The notes: generated from the sequence alone by a model not told the origin. Counted from the first letter of the stretch, positions 26,548 to 40,200 are shown. The stretch is DNA of 64,000 bases from Kibdelosporangium sp040675465 (GCF_040675465.1 NZ_JBFAPA010000019.1:124001-188000), one strand, 5' to 3'. Program-made: numbers and translations.

Positions 26548-28059
26548 CTAGTTCTTCGCGGCCGTGGACAGTTCGATGGCCGGCTCGTCTTCGGCGGGCA
26601 CGGACTGCTCTGGTTTGGTGGTCGGTTTGCGGGCGGCCATGGCGAGCAGGCCGCCCGCGAGCAGTGCGGCCGCCGGCAGCAGGAAGGTGATCTGGATGGC
26701 GTCGGCGAACCCGGCCCGGAACTCGGCCGGCACCAGGCCGTGCTTCATCAGGTCCGGGTCGACCGAGTGCGCGGTGAGCTGGGACTGCAGCAGCGCGCCG
26801 ACCGCCGCGCTGCCGACCAGGCTGCCGGACAGGCGGGTCGTGTTGTACACGCCGGACGCGGCTCCGGTGACCTCCGGCTGGATGTCGCGCATGGCCAGCA
26901 CGCCGATCGGCGCCCCGGTCAGGCCCGCCGCCGCGCCGGTGATCATGACACCGGGCAGCAGCTGCCACCACTGCGCGTCCCCGCTGATCTCGGCCGCCAT
27001 CGCGAACAGGCCCACCGAGTAGATCCCGAACGCGCTGATCAGCACCAGCTTCGGGCCGAACCGGTCGACCAGCCGCGCCGAGAACGGCGAGACGAACGCC
27101 ATCACGACCGCGTTGATCGCCAGCACCAGACCGGCGTCGCGGGCGTTGATCCCCATCACCGACTGCAACTGCAGCAACGTCAGGAACAACAGCGCCCCGA
27201 ACGCCATCGGCAGCGTGGTCACCACGAGCGCCATGATCGTGAAGTTGCGGCTCTTGAGAATCACGAACGGCAGCAACGGATCCCGGCCCTGCCTGCCCCG
27301 CTCGATCAGCGCGAACAGGCCCAGCACAAGGATTCCCGCGCCGATCAGCATCGGGATGGTGACCGGTCCCCAGACCTTGCCCCACGCGTGCCGTTCACCC
27401 TCGATCAGTCCGTAGGTGATCAGGAACAGACCGGCCGTGACCACAATGGTGCCGAGCAGGTCGAGCCGTTGCTTGGTGGTCTCCACGGCCTTGGGCAGCC
27501 ACGCGGAGGCGAACAGCAGGGTGGCCACACCGATCGGGACGTTGAGGAAGAAGATCCAGCGCCAGCCGAGCGAGTCCACCAGCAGGCCGCCCACGGTCGG
27601 GCCGAGCGCGCCGCCGACCCCGCCGACGGTCATGTACATGGCGAACGCGGCGGCCCGGCTGCGCTTTCCCTTGCCGTCCGGGAAGACCAGCACCATCAGC
27701 GAAAGCACCTGCGGGGTCAGCATAGCCGCTCCGGCGCCCTGCAGGACGCGCATCGCGATCAGTTGATCGACGTTCTGCGCGGACCCGCACAGCACCGAGG
27801 CGACGGTGAACACCACCACACCGGCCATGAAGATCTTGCGGTAGCCGTACAGGTCGCCGAGCCGTCCGCCGATCACCAGCAGCACGGCGTAGGCGAGCAC
27901 GTAGCCGTTGATCACCCAGAGCAGCGAGTCCAGGGAGGCGTCGAGGCTGCGGCTCAGCGTCGGTACGGCGACGTTCACCACGGTCGTGTCGAGCAGGGTG
28001 GCGACCTGCCCGGTGACCAGTGCGGTGAACACCAGCCACGGACTGCGTTGGCTGTTCAT
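26548..28059 (-). CDS. DHA2-family MFS exporter
   Basis: A 503-aa drug:H+ antiporter of the 14-TM type. N-terminal helices contain L-D-T-T-V-V-N-V-A-V-P (motif D1). The loop after TM2 has G-R-L-G-D-L-Y-G-Y-R-K, and G-P-T-V-G-G-L-L-V-D is the motif C region. Its start overlaps the MbtH stop by ATGA, tying it to the NRPS operon. Export of the NRPS product and self-resistance are the likely roles. Confidence 0.88.
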   Translation of the reverse strand: MNSQRSPWLVFTALVTGQVATLLDTTVVNVAVPTLSRSLDASLDSLLWVINGYVLAYAVLLVIGGRLGDLYGYRKIFMAGVVVFTVASVLCGSAQNVDQLIAMRVLQGAGAAMLTPQVLSLMVLVFPDGKGKRSRAAAFAMYMTVGGVGGALGPTVGGLLVDSLGWRWIFFLNVPIGVATLLFASAWLPKAVETTKQRLDLLGTIVVTAGLFLITYGLIEGERHAWGKVWGPVTIPMLIGAGILVLGLFALIERGRQGRDPLLPFVILKSRNFTIMALVVTTLPMAFGALLFLTLLQLQSVMGINARDAGLVLAINAVVMAFVSPFSARLVDRFGPKLVLISAFGIYSVGLFAMAAEISGDAQWWQLLPGVMITGAAAGLTGAPIGVLAMRDIQPEVTGAASGVYNTTRLSGSLVGSAAVGALLQSQLTAHSVDPDLMKHGLVPAEFRAGFADAIQITFLLPAAALLAGGLLAMAARKPTTKPEQSVPAEDEPAIELSTAAKN

Positions 28060-28277
28060 GAAGTCGTTCCGCCCATCTGTGTGATCAGGCTGCGCGGCCG
28101 CATGTCCTGCCAGGCGTCAGCGATGTGGTCCAGGCAGGCCTGCCTGGTGGCGGGCCCGTGCGTAGCGACCCAGCCCGCCGGAGTGTCCACTTGGGACGGC
28201 CACAGCGAGTATTGGCCCTCTTCGTTGACCAGACTCAGGTACGTGCCGTCGGCGTTCTCGAATGGGTTGGTACTCAT
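28056..28277 (-). CDS. MbtH-like protein
   Basis: A 73-aa MbtH-family protein with the family signature: N-P-F-E-N-A-D-G near the start, L-V-N-E-E-G-Q-Y-S-L-W-P, P-A-G-W and W-Q-D-M-R-P-R-S-L. MbtH proteins bind adenylation domains and are often required for their solubility or activity. Its start overlaps the NRPS stop (ATGA), so it is made stoichiometrically with that enzyme. Confidence 0.95.
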   Translation of the reverse strand: MSTNPFENADGTYLSLVNEEGQYSLWPSQVDTPAGWVATHGPATRQACLDHIADAWQDMRPRSLITQMGGTTS

Positions 28278-31200
28278 GCGTTCTCTCCGGTGTGTGCATG
28301 GCTGTGGTCAAGGTGGCTGGACAGGATCGGGCCGATCGTGGCCAGGGCCGCGGGCCGGGTGAGGGCGCCGTGGGCACAGTCGATCTCGTGGACTTCGATC
28401 TGCCCGGTGACGTGGGGCGCCCACGCCGAGGGCAGCGGATCGGTGGTTCGTTTGTCCGCGGCGGCCCGGAAGAACCGCAGGTCTCCGTCGAACACGCCGG
28501 GCCGGACGCCGTTCAGCGCCGCGAGGTTCGCGGTGAAGGCCCGCGTCATGCCGGTCAGCAACGCCTCGGACAGACCGCTTTCGGTGTCCAGGCCCAACGT
28601 GCCGAGCAGTGCGGCGCGGGTGGGCGCCTCGGCGCCCGGCCCGTTCGCGTCCGGGTAGGCGTCCAGCAGGGTCAGCGTGCCGACCCGCTCACCTGCGGCC
28701 TGCAGGAGCGTGGCCATCGCATGGGCGACCACGCCGCCGAACGACCAGCCGAGCAGGTGGTATGGCCCGTGCGGCTGGACCGCGCGGATCTGCTCCACGT
28801 AGCGGGCGGCCAGTTCGGCGACCGACCGGGCGGCCGGGGCGTCCGGGTCGCCGAGCTGGCTGGACTGCAGGGCGTAGACCGGGCGGTCCGGGTCGAGGTG
28901 GCGCAGCAGCCCTGCGTAGCCCCAGCCGACCCCGGCCGCGGGGTGCACGCAGAACAGTGGCTCGGCGGTCCCGTTGGCCCGCAACACAAGCAGCGTCGAT
29001 GTCTCATCCAGCTCGGTGCCGGTGTCCAGATGGGCCAGCAGGCCGGCCGCGGTCGGGGCCTCGAACAGGGCACGGACGGTCAGCCGCACGCCGAACGCGG
29101 CCTCGATCCGGCCGAGCAACCGGGTGGCCAGCAACGAATGCCCGCCCAGCTCGAAGAAGCCGTCGTCCAGCCCGACCTCGGGCAGTCCCAGGGTCTCGGC
29201 GAACAGGCCGCACAGGATCTCCTCCCGGGGCGTGCCCGGCCGGCGGCCGCTGATGGCGAACTCCGGCGCGGGCAACGCGGCCCGGTCGAGTTTTCCGTTG
29301 GGCGACATGGGAAGTTCGTCCACGACCAGGACAGCAGCCGGAACAAGGTAGTCCGGCAGCGTGCGGGCCGCAGCTGCGCGGATGGCCGTTGCGTCCAGGT
29401 GAGCGCCCGCTGCCGGAACCACGTAACCCACCAGGCGCTCGTCCCGGACAACCACGGCGGCTCTGGCCACATCGGACTGTCCACACAGGAGCGTCTCGAT
29501 CTCGCCGAGTTCCACCCGGAAGCCGCGCACCTTGACCTGCTGGTCGGCCCGGCCGACGAACTCCAGCGTGCCGTCCGGCCGCCAGCGCACCACGTCACCG
29601 GTCCGGTACATCCGCTCGCCCGGCGCGCCGAACGGGCTGGCCACGAACCGTTGCGCGGTCAGCTCCGGCCGGTTGAGGTAGCCGCGGGCCAGGCCAGGCC
29701 CGCACAAGTACAACTCCCCCGGCACCCCGGCCGGGACCGGCCGCAGTGCCGCGTCCAGCACATAGCACCGGGTGGCGGGCATCGGGCGGCCCATCGGCGG
29801 GCTCGCGGTCCCGGCGAGCGGGTCGCTCATCACCGACACGACCGTGGTCTCGGTCAGCCCGTAGACCTGCATCATCGTCCGGCCCGGCGACCAGCGCGCA
29901 ACCAGATCACCCGTGCAGGCCTCGCCACCGACCACGAACCCTTGCAGGCTGGGCAGTTCGCTGTCCGGCATCGAGGCGAGCATCGAAGCCACCAGGTCCG
30001 TGTGGGTCACTCGGTGCTCGTCGATCAGGTCGGCCAGCTCCGCCCCGGCGACCTGCCGGTCCGGGCCCGGCACCACCAACGCGGCCCCGGCGAGCAGGGT
30101 CAGCGCGATGTCGGCCATGGACACGTCGAAGCTGATCGACACGGCGAGCAGGAACCGGCTCGTGCCGTCGACACCGAGACGGTCCACGTGGGCCCGGGCC
30201 ATGGTGACGATCCCGGCGTGCGTGACCACCGTGCCCTTGGGTGTGCCGGTCGAGCCGGAGGTGTAGATCACGTAGGCCGGGGTGGCCTTGTCGATCGCCA
30301 CGCCGGGGTCGGTGTCCGGGCCGTCAGCGGACTCGACGTCCGATGTGGACAGAACCAGCTCGGGCCGGGCGTCCGCCAGCATGAAGTCGATCCGCTCGGC
30401 CGGGTAGGCCGGGTCGATCGGCAGGTACGCGGCTCCGGTCTTCAACACCGCCAGCCAGGCCACGATCAGCTCCACCGAACGCGGCAAGGTCAGCGCCACC
30501 AACCGCTCCGGACCGGCGCCGCGGCCGATGAGGCTGTGTGCCAGGCGGTTCGCTCGTGCGTTCAGCTCGGCGTAAGTGATCGAGGTGTCCTCGAAGATCA
30601 CCGCGGTGGCGTCCGGAGTCCGGCGAACCTGCTCCTCGATCAGGTGCGGCAGCACGGCTCCCGGCGTTGGCGCCTCCGTGTTGTTCCAGGTCACCAGCAC
30701 GCGCTCCCGCTCGGCGTCGTCGAGCAGGTCGATCGTCGAGATCGGCTGGGTGGGAGCAGTGGTGACGCTGGTCAGCACGGTGGACAGCCACCCGGCGATC
30801 CGGCTCGCGGTCGAGCGGTCGAACAGGTCCGTACTGAAGGTCAGGTCGGCCCGGGCGCCGCAGATCGACAGCTCCAGGTCGAACCGCGACGCAACGACAC
30901 CCGGCTCGATGGCCTCCGCGTCGACCCCAGGCAGGTCGAAGCCCGGCTCGGCGTCGTCCTGCATGGCGAGGATCACCTGGAACAGCGGCGGCCGGGAGAG
31001 CGTCCGGACCGGCGCCAGCTCCTCGACCACCCGCTCGAACGGCACGTCGGCGGCGGCGTAGGCGGCCAGGTCGGTCTCCCGCACCCGGGCCAGCAGCTCC
31101 GCGAAGGTCGGGTCGCCGGAGGTGTCGGTCCGCAGAACCAAGGTGTTGACGAAGAAGCCGACCGCGTCGTCGAGCGCGGCGTCGGACCGAGCGCCCAGCG

Positions 31201-34200
31201 GGGTGCCGATGGGAAGGTCGTCGCCCGCGCCCAACCGGTGCAGCAGGGCCGCCAAAGCCGCGTGCCACACCATGAACACGGTCACGCCGTTCTCACGTGC
31301 CAGCGCCCCAAGGGATTCCTGCACCTCGCCGGACAGCTCGAACGAGACCACGTCACCGTGTCCGCTGGGCATCGCCGGCCGGGCCCGGTCGTAGGGCAGC
31401 GCCACCTCCTCGGGCAGCCCGGCCAGGGTCGTGCGCCAGTAGTCGAGCTGCCGGTTGGCCAGGCTCGCCGGGTCGTCGTCGGCACCCAGCAGTTGCCGTT
31501 GCCAAAGCGTGTAGTCGGCGTACTGCACCGGCAGGGCAACGAAGCCGGGAACCGACCCGGTAGCCCTGGCCTGGTAGGCCTGCGCGAGGTCGCGCAGCAT
31601 CGGCGCCGCCGAGGCTCCGTCGAACGCGATGTGGTGCAGCACAAGCAGCAGCACGTGCTCGTTCTGCCCAAGCCGGACCAGCGTGGGCCGCAGCGGCGCC
31701 TGCGTGGTCAACTCGAAGCCCCGGGCCACCTCCGCCTCGATACCGCCATCCACAATGGACAGAGCGGGTCCGGTGGGCAGCACGACCTGCGTCGGACCGG
31801 TGCCGTCATGCGGGAAGATCGTGCGAAGCGACTCGTGCCGGGCGGTCAGGTCGTCGATCGCGGCGGACAGGGCCTCGACGTCCAGCGGGCCAGTCAGCCG
31901 CCAGGCGAACGAGACGTTGTAGGCGGCGTCTTGGCCGGGCAGCTGGTTGAGGAACCACAACCGTTGCTGTGCCGGGGAAAGCGGCATGTGCTCCGGTCGC
32001 GTCACCGCCACCAGCGGTCGCGTCGCCCGGTCCGCTGTGCGCAGGCGCCTGGCAAGTTCGGCGACCGACGGGCTCTCGAACACCGCTCGCACCGGCAGTT
32101 CGACGCCGAACGCCGAACGGATCGCGTTCATCAGCCGGGTCGCCAGCAGCGAATGCCCACCGAGGTCGAAGAAGCTGTCATCGACACCGACAGCCGACAC
32201 GCCCAGCGTGGTGGCGTAGAGACCGGCGAGGATCTCCTCACGGGCCGTGCGTGGCGCCCGGCCGCCGGTCAACGCGCCGAAGTCGGGTGCGGGCAAGGCC
32301 TTGCGGTCCAGCTTTCCGTTCGGGGTGAGCGGCAACGCGTCCAGCACCACGATCGCGGCCGGGACCATGTGGTCGGGCAGCACCGTGCCCACCGCGGCGC
32401 GGATCCGGGCCGGGTCGGTGTCCGGCGCGGCCACGACATACCCGGCGAGCCGCTCGTCGCGCAGCACCACGGCCGCCGCCGACACCCCAGGCTGTCCACA
32501 CAGGACGGACTCGATCTCGCCCAGCTCCACCCGGAACCCGCGCACCTTCACCTGCCGGTCGGACCGGCCGATGAACTCCAGGGTGCCGTCCGGGCGGCGG
32601 CGCGCCAGGTCGCCGGTGCGGTACATCCGCTCGCCGGGGTCGCCGTACGGGTTGGCCACGAACCGTTCCGCGGTCAGGCCAGGCCGGTTGAGGTAACCAC
32701 GGGCCAGGCCACGCCCGCACAGGTACAGCTCCCCCGGCACGCCCACCGGCACCGGGCACAGAGCCTCGTCGAGGACCAGTGCGCGGGTGTTGCGGACCGG
32801 TCGGCCGATCGGCGGGGTCTCGTTGCCCGACAAGGGATCGCTCATCGCCGCGACGACCGTGCCCTCGGTGGGCCCGTACACCTGCATCATGGTCCGGCCG
32901 GGCGACCAGCGAGCGACCAGGTCACCGGAGCAGGCCTCGCCACCGACCACAAACCCGCGCAGGCCAGGCAGTTCACGGTCGGGCATTGACGCCAGCATCG
33001 ACGCGACCAAGTCGGTGTGGGTCACCTTGTACTCGTCGATCAGGCCGGCCAGCTCCGCCCCGGCCATCTGCCGGCCCGGCTCGGGCACCACCAGCGTCGC
33101 GCCGGAGACCAGCGTCATCGCGATGTCGGCCATGGACACGTCGAAGCTGAACGACACGGCCAGCAGGAACCGGCAGCCCGGTCCGAGGCCGAGCCGGTCG
33201 ATGTGCTGGCCGATCATGCCGGCGATGCCGGAGTGGGTGACCACGACGCCCTTGGGCGTACCGGTGGAGCCGGACGTGTAGATCACGTACGCGGGCCGCG
33301 CCAGGTCGATGGCCACGTCCGGGTCGGTCGACGGCTGGGTGGCGATCTTGGGGTCGTCCAGCCGGACGCCCGCCAGCCCGGTCTCGCCGGTGGTCAGCAC
33401 GAGCCGCGGCCGGGCGTCGGCGAGCATGAACTCGATCCGCTCGGCCGGGTAGCCCGGGTCAACCGGCAGGTACGCGGCGCCGGTCTTGAGCACGGCGAGC
33501 CAGGCGACGATCATCTCGGCCGAGCGCGGCACCGAGATCGCGACGAGCGTCTCCGGCCCGGCGCCCAGCCCGATCAGCCGGTGGGCCAGCTGGTTCGCTC
33601 GCGTGTTCAGCTCGGCATAGCTGATTTCCGTGTCCCCGAACGAGATCGCTGGTGCCAACGGCGTCCGCTCGGCCTGAGCTGCCACGAGCACCGGCAGCGG
33701 GGCGGCCGGAACCTCCGCGGCGGTGTCGTTCCAACCGTGCACCAGCTGGTGAATCTCCTGTGGTGCAAGCAGGCCGAGCTCGCTGATGCGGCGGTCCGGC
33801 CCGGCGGCGATCGCGCCCAGCAACCGCTCGAACCAGCCGGCGAACCGCTCCACAGTGGACCGGTCGAACAGGTCCGCGCTGTACTCCAGCACCCCAGAAA
33901 GCCCGCCCTCGTTCTCGGCCAGGTAGAACACCAGGTCCACTGTGGCCAGATCGGTGTGCCGCACCTCGGCCTCGGCGGTCAGGCCGCCGAACGCCAGCTC
34001 GAGCTCCTGCGCGTCCTGGAAGGCGAACAGGACCTGGAACAGCGGGTGCCGCGAGGCCGAACGGGCCGGTTGCAGCTCCTCGACCAGCCGCTCGAACGGC
34101 AGGTCCGGGTGGGCGTACGCGGCCATGTCCCGGTCCCGGACCCGGCCGAGCAGCTCGGCGAACGTGGGGTCTCCGGCGGTGTCGGTCCGCAGGACCAAGG

Positions 34201-37200
34201 TGTTGACGAAGAAGCCGACCACGTCGTCCAGCGACTCATCGGTGCGCGCGGTCACCGGGCTGCCGATCGGGATGTCCGTGCCTGCGCCCAGCCGGGTGAG
34301 GAGCGTCGCGATAGCCGCCTGCAGCAGCATGAACACGGTCACGCCGTTGGCCCTCGCCAGCTCGCGCAACGCGGTGTGCAGCTCAGCGCCGAGGCTCAGG
34401 TCGACGTGTCCTCCCGCATGGCTGGAGACCAGCGGCCGGGGCCGGTCGGCGGGCAGCGCGAGTTCGTCCGGCAGCCCGGCCAGTTCCGTCCGCCAGAACC
34501 CGAGCTGCTGCGACAGCAGGCTTTCCGGGTCCTCCTCGGCGCCGAGCAGATCCCGCTGCCAGAGGGTGAAGTCCGCGTACTGAAGCGTCGACGGCCACCC
34601 GGGAGCCTCCCCGGCGCATCGCGCGGCGTATGCGTCGGCCAGGTCGCGCAGCAGCGGCGCGATCGACCGGCCGTCCGCGGCGATGTGGTGGTGCAGCAAC
34701 AGCAGCTCGTGCCGGTCAGGCCCGAGGACGAACAGGTGGCAGCGCAACGGCGGTTCGGTCGTCAGGTCGAAGCCAATGGTCGCGACCCGCTGGCGGGCCT
34801 CGTCCAGCTGCGTCTCGCCGGTCTCGTGGACGGTCAGTCCGGGCGTCCAGCCGTCCAGGATCTGTTGGCACGGGCCGGTTTCGGTGTCCGGGAAGACGGT
34901 ACGCAGGATCTCGTGCCGGGTCACCAGGTCGCCCAGCGCCGCGGCGAGGGCGGCGTGGTCCAGCGGTCCGGTCAGCGTCACGGCCAGCGGGATGTTGTAG
35001 CTCGCGCCGGACTGTTCGAGCCGGTTGGTCAGCCACATCCGTTGCTGGGCGTGGGAAAGCGGGATCCGCTCCGGCCGGGGGCGCGGCTGCGGGCGGGTGC
35101 CCGTGGTGGCCCCGGCCAGCCATTGGGCCAGTCCGGCAACCGTCGGGCTGAGGAACAGCTGCTTGATCTTGATGTCCTTGCCGAACATCGCACGGGCCCG
35201 GCTGACCAGCCGCATGGCGAGCAGGGAATGCCCGCCCAGCACGAAGAAGTCGTCGTCGACACCCACTGCCGGGAGGTCGAGGAGCTCGGCGAACAGGTCG
35301 CAGAGCAGTTCCTCGGTGGCGTTGCGCGGGGCCCGGCCGGTGCGCTCCTGCTGGTCGGCGGCCGGGGCGGGCAACGCCTTGCGGTCCACCTTCCCGTTGG
35401 GCGTCAACGGGAACGCATCCAGCACGAGCAGCGTCGAGGGCACCATGTACTCGGGCAGCGACCGAGCCACCGAGGCTCGCACGGCGCCCTGGTCGAGCTG
35501 GCGGCCGGGTTCGGCGGTGAGGTAGCCGACCAAACGCTGGTCCCGCACGGTCACCACGGCCTGCGTCACGTCGGGGTGCGCGGACAGCGCCGCCTCGATC
35601 TCGCCCAGCTCGATCCGGTGGCCACGCAGCTTGACCTGGAAGTCCACCCGGCCCAGGTAGTCCAGCACACCGTCGCGGCCCCAGCGAGCCAGGTCGCCGG
35701 TGCGGTACATCCGCGTGCCGGGCGCTCCGAACGGGTCGGCGACGAACCGCTCGGCCGTCAGGCTCGGCCGCCCGTGGTACCCACGGGCCAGGCCCTCACC
35801 GGCGATGTACAGCTCACCGGCCATACCCGGGGGCACCGGCCGCAGCGACTCGTCGAGCACGTAGACGCTGGTGTTGGCGATGGGCTGACCGATGGCCGGA
35901 GCTCCCGGCCGATCGGTCAGCGCGGTCGCGGTCGACCAGATCGTGGTCTCCGTCGGCCCGTAGAGGTTCGTCACCTCGGAACCGAGCTCCCGCATGGTGG
36001 CGGCCAGCCCGGGCGGTAGAGCCTCCCCGCCGACCAGCATGCGCAGTCCACGCACCCCCTCGGGGTTCGTGGAGATCACCGCCTGCCAGAGCGACGGGGT
36101 GGCCTGCATGACCGTCACGCCCTTGTTGGCGATCAGCCACAGCAAGATCTCCGGATCGGTCACGTCCTCCCGGTCGGCCATGATGATCGCGGCCCCGGAC
36201 AGCAGCGGGAGGTACATCTCCAGCGCGGCGATGTCGAACGCGATCGTGGTCACCGCGACCAGCCGGTCGGTCTCGTCCAACGCGAACCGCTCGGCCATCG
36301 AGGCGAGGAAGTTCAGCAGCGTCGCCTGGGGGATCACCACCCCCTTCGGCCTGCCGGTCGAACCAGAGGTGTAGATCACGTACGCGGGCGACGACAGCGC
36401 AACCGGCACGTCCGGGTTGGTGTCCGGATAGCTTGTCACGTCCGGAAGTTCGCGCAGGGTGACCACGGGCGCGGCGTCTTCGAGCATGTGGTCGATGCGC
36501 TCGGCCGGGTACTCGGGATCCAGCGGCAAGTAGCCCGCGCCGGTCTTGAGCACGGCGAGCAACGCGACCACCAGGTCCGCCGAGCGCGGCAGGGCAATGG
36601 CCACGTACCGTTCCGGCGCCGCGCCCTGCTCGATCAGGTGGTGGGCCAGGTGGTTGGCGCGCGCGTTCAGCTCGCCGTAGCTCAGCTTGACGCGAGGCGC
36701 CTCCAGGGCGAACCGGTCCGGATGGGCGGCCACCCTCGCCTCGAACTGGGCGACCAGCGACTGGGCCGGCACCGGTCGGGAAGTGTCGTTCCACTTGCGC
36801 AGCACGGTTTCGCGCTCGTGCGCGGACAGGATGTCGAGCGTCGCGAGTGGACTGTCTGGATCGGCGGCCGCGGCGGCGAGCAGGCGGACCAGCCGGTCGG
36901 CGATCGACCGTGCGGTGGTCTCGTCGAACAGGTCCGCGCTGTAGTCCAGCCGGCCGGTGACCCCGCCGCCGTCCTGTTCGGTCAGGTCGCACAGCAGGTC
37001 GAACTTCGCCACACCAAGGCCGTCCGGCTCCCGGGTGACCTCCAGGCCCGGTAGTTCGAGCGGCACGCGCGGGGTGTTCTGCAGCACCAGCATGGTCTGG
37101 AACAGGGGGTGGCGGGCCAGCGAGCGGGCCGGGTTGAGCAGCTCGACGAGCGCCTCGAACGGCAGATCGGCGTGCGCGTAGGCATCCAGGTTGGTCTGGC

Positions 37201-40200
37201 GCACCCGGCGCAGCAGCTCGGTGAACGACGGATCGCCCGAGGTGTCCGTGCGCAGCACCAGGGTGTTGAGGAAGCAGCCGATCAGATCATCCAGGGCTGC
37301 GTCGGTGCGACCGGCGACGGGGGTGCCGATCGGGATGTCGCGGCCGGCGCCCAGCCGGGTCAGCAGGGCGGCGAACCCGGCCTGCAGCACCATGAACAGG
37401 CTGACCTGGTTGGTATTGGCCAGGTCCCGCAGCCGTTCGTGCAGTGCCGGGTCGATCCGCACGGGCACGGACCCGCCGGTGTGGCTGGCGACCGCCGGGC
37501 GGGACCGGTCGGCGGGCAGGTCCAGTTCCTCGGGCAGACCAGCCAGTGCCGTGCGCCAGAACTCCGCCTGCGCCGCGAGCGCGCTACCGGGGTCGTCCTC
37601 GGCGCCGAGCACTTCCCGCTGCCACAGCGTGTATTCGGCGTACTGCACCGGAAGTGGCGCCCAGGCGGGGCTTTCGCCACGCGACCGGGCGGCGAAAGCG
37701 GTGGACAGGTCACGGCCAAGCGGCGCGAGGGACCAGCCGTCCCCGGCGATGTGGTGCAGCACCAGGAGAAGGACGTGCTCGCGGTCACTTGTGGACAGCA
37801 GTGTCGCGCGCATCGGCGGCTGCTCGGCGAGGTCGAAGTCACGCCGGATCTCGGTGGCGATCTCGTCGGCCAGTTCGTCGGCGTTGACGTTGTGGTGCAC
37901 CAGCATCGGCGGCAGATCGGCGAGAACCCGTTGTTCCGGCTCGCCATCCCGCTCCACGAAGACAGTGCGCAGTGCCTCGTGGCGGTGCACGACGTCGTCG
38001 ATGGCGGCCCGCAGCGCGGTCACGTCCAGCTCACCGGACAGCCGCAGCACCAACGGCATGTTGTAGGTGGCACCGGAATCCTCGAGCCGGTTCAGGAACC
38101 ACAGCCGCCGCTGGGTGTAGGACAACGGGATTCGGTCCGGCCGGGGCCGGGGTGCCAGCAACTCACGGGCTGCTCCCGCACGGGCCATCCGCTCGGCGAG
38201 CTTCGCGACCGTCGGCGCGTCGAACAACGTGCGGATGTCCAGCTCGGTCTGGAAAGTGGCGCGGACCTTGGCGATCAGCGCCATCGCCAGCAACGAGTCG
38301 CCGCCGAGCTCGAAGAACACCTCGTCGACACCGACCCGGTCCAGCCGCAACACCTCGGCGAACAACCCGGCGAGCCGTTCCTCGGTCTCGTTGCGCGGAG
38401 CGCCTTGTTCCACCGTGGACTCGAAGACGGGCTCCGGCAGCGCATTGCGGTCAAGTTCGTCGAGGACCATGAACGCTGGCACCGGACGACCAGGCAACCG
38501 GGCTGCGAGGTGCTCGCGCAGGGCCGTCACGTCGGCTTCGCCTGTCACGTAAGCGAGCAGGCGGTTGTCCCGGCCTACCACCGCAGCCTCGTCGACGGCT
38601 GGGTGCTCGGCCAGCGTGGCCTCGATCAGCTCCAGTTCGACCCGGCGGCCCCGGATCCACACCTGCGCGTCGGCCGAACCGAGTCGCTGCACGGTGCCGT
38701 CCTCGCGCCATCTGGCCAGTTCACCGGTAGGCCGACCGTCGATGGACAACTCGCCTACGACGCCCACACCGACCGGTTTTCCGGTGCGGTCCAACACGGT
38801 TTGCCCGCCACGCGCCCAATCGACGACCCGACGCTCCTCGCTCTCACCAAGGATCGGCACGGCGCCGAGCAATTGCTCCGGCTGCCGGGCGATCGTGCCG
38901 AGCACGCGCAGCAGACCGTCCATCACGTCACGCGCCCGATCGGCGTCGAACACATCACGGCGGTAGGACAGCCGGAGCCGCAACCCGTTGCCGGGCAACG
39001 CGATCAGGCCAAGCGGGTAGTGCAGCGGGAAGTGCGTGTCGATGCCGGTGATCCGCACCGGGCCAGACGCGGCCTCGTCCTCCGGGTAGTTCTCGAACAC
39101 TGTTAGAGTGTCGAACAGCTCGCCGACGCCGATCGCGCGCTGCAGGCCGGTGAGGCTGACCTGCTGATGGTCGGTCATCCTGGCCAGCTGGCCACCGAGG
39201 TCACCCAGCAGCTCGGCGAGTGTCCACTCCGGATTCAACCGGGCCCGGACCGGGACGGTGTTGATCAGCAGCCCGATCATCGTCTCGACGCCGGGCAGGT
39301 GCGGCGGCCGGCCGGAAACGGTGGTACCGAAGAGCACGTCGTCGCGTCCGGTCAGTCCGCCGAGCAGCAGCGCCCACGCGGCCTGGACGACCGGGTTCAT
39401 CGTCAGCTTGTGCTCCCGCGCCCGCTCGGCCAGCCCGGCGAACAGCTCGTCGCTCAGCCGGACAGTAACGTGGTCCCAGCCTGCCGTGTCCTCAGTGGAC
39501 CCCAGTGGCGCGACCATGGTCGGCTCGGTGGTCCCGGCGAGCAGCTCCCGCCAGGCGGACTCGGCCGGTTCCCGCTGTCCGTCCATCCAGGACAGGAACT
39601 CGCGGTACGGGGTGCCCGGTGCGGGCTCGTCACCGGCGTGGTCGGCCAGCAACTCGTTCAGCAGCAACGGGGTCGACCAGCCGTCCAGCAGGATGTGGTG
39701 GTTGGTGAAGACCAGGGTGTGCCGTTCTGGCGCGTGCCGGACCAGCAGGAAACGCAGCAGCGGCGGGCGTTCCATGTCGAACCGGACCCGCTCGGCAGCA
39801 CTCAGCGAGGGCAGCTCGTCCTCAGTGGCGGTAACGGCACGCCACGGAAGTTCGGCCGTCGCCGGGATGAACTGCACCGGGCGGCTGTCCGCACCGACCC
39901 AGAACCCGGCGCGCAGGTTCGGGTGCCGGTCGAGCAACCGCTCCGCGGCGGCACGCAACGCGCTTTCGTCCACCGGGCCGGACAGCCCGACTCGCGCCTG
40001 GGAGATGTAGACGTCCGCGCCTTCGGGATCGTACAGGGCGTGGAACAGCAGCCCTTCGGCCAGCGGGGCGAGCGGCAGCACTTCGAGCACGTCCGGTCGC
40101 AGCGCCGCAAGTTCCCCCGTGGGTGCGGTGTCCAAAGTGTCCGCTGTGGACACCGCTGTTGCGGCTTCCGCGACAGTAGCGAGCCGGCGCACGGTCCGGT

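Noticed and set aside
24950..27385. An 811-aa version of the solute-binding protein
   Set aside because: The extra N-terminal part is out-of-frame shadow of the MFS exporter; ATG 26533 with GGGGAG is the true start.
28262..36019. Very long plus-strand open frames (over 1,000 codons) opposite the NRPS
   Set aside because: They are antisense shadows of a high-GC gene; compositions are rich in R, G, H and Q and no domain is visible.
36800..38126. An epimerisation domain in the NRPS
   Set aside because: All C-type domains seen begin with condensation-type motifs and carry HHxxxDG with a downstream acceptor module; none has the E-domain pattern.
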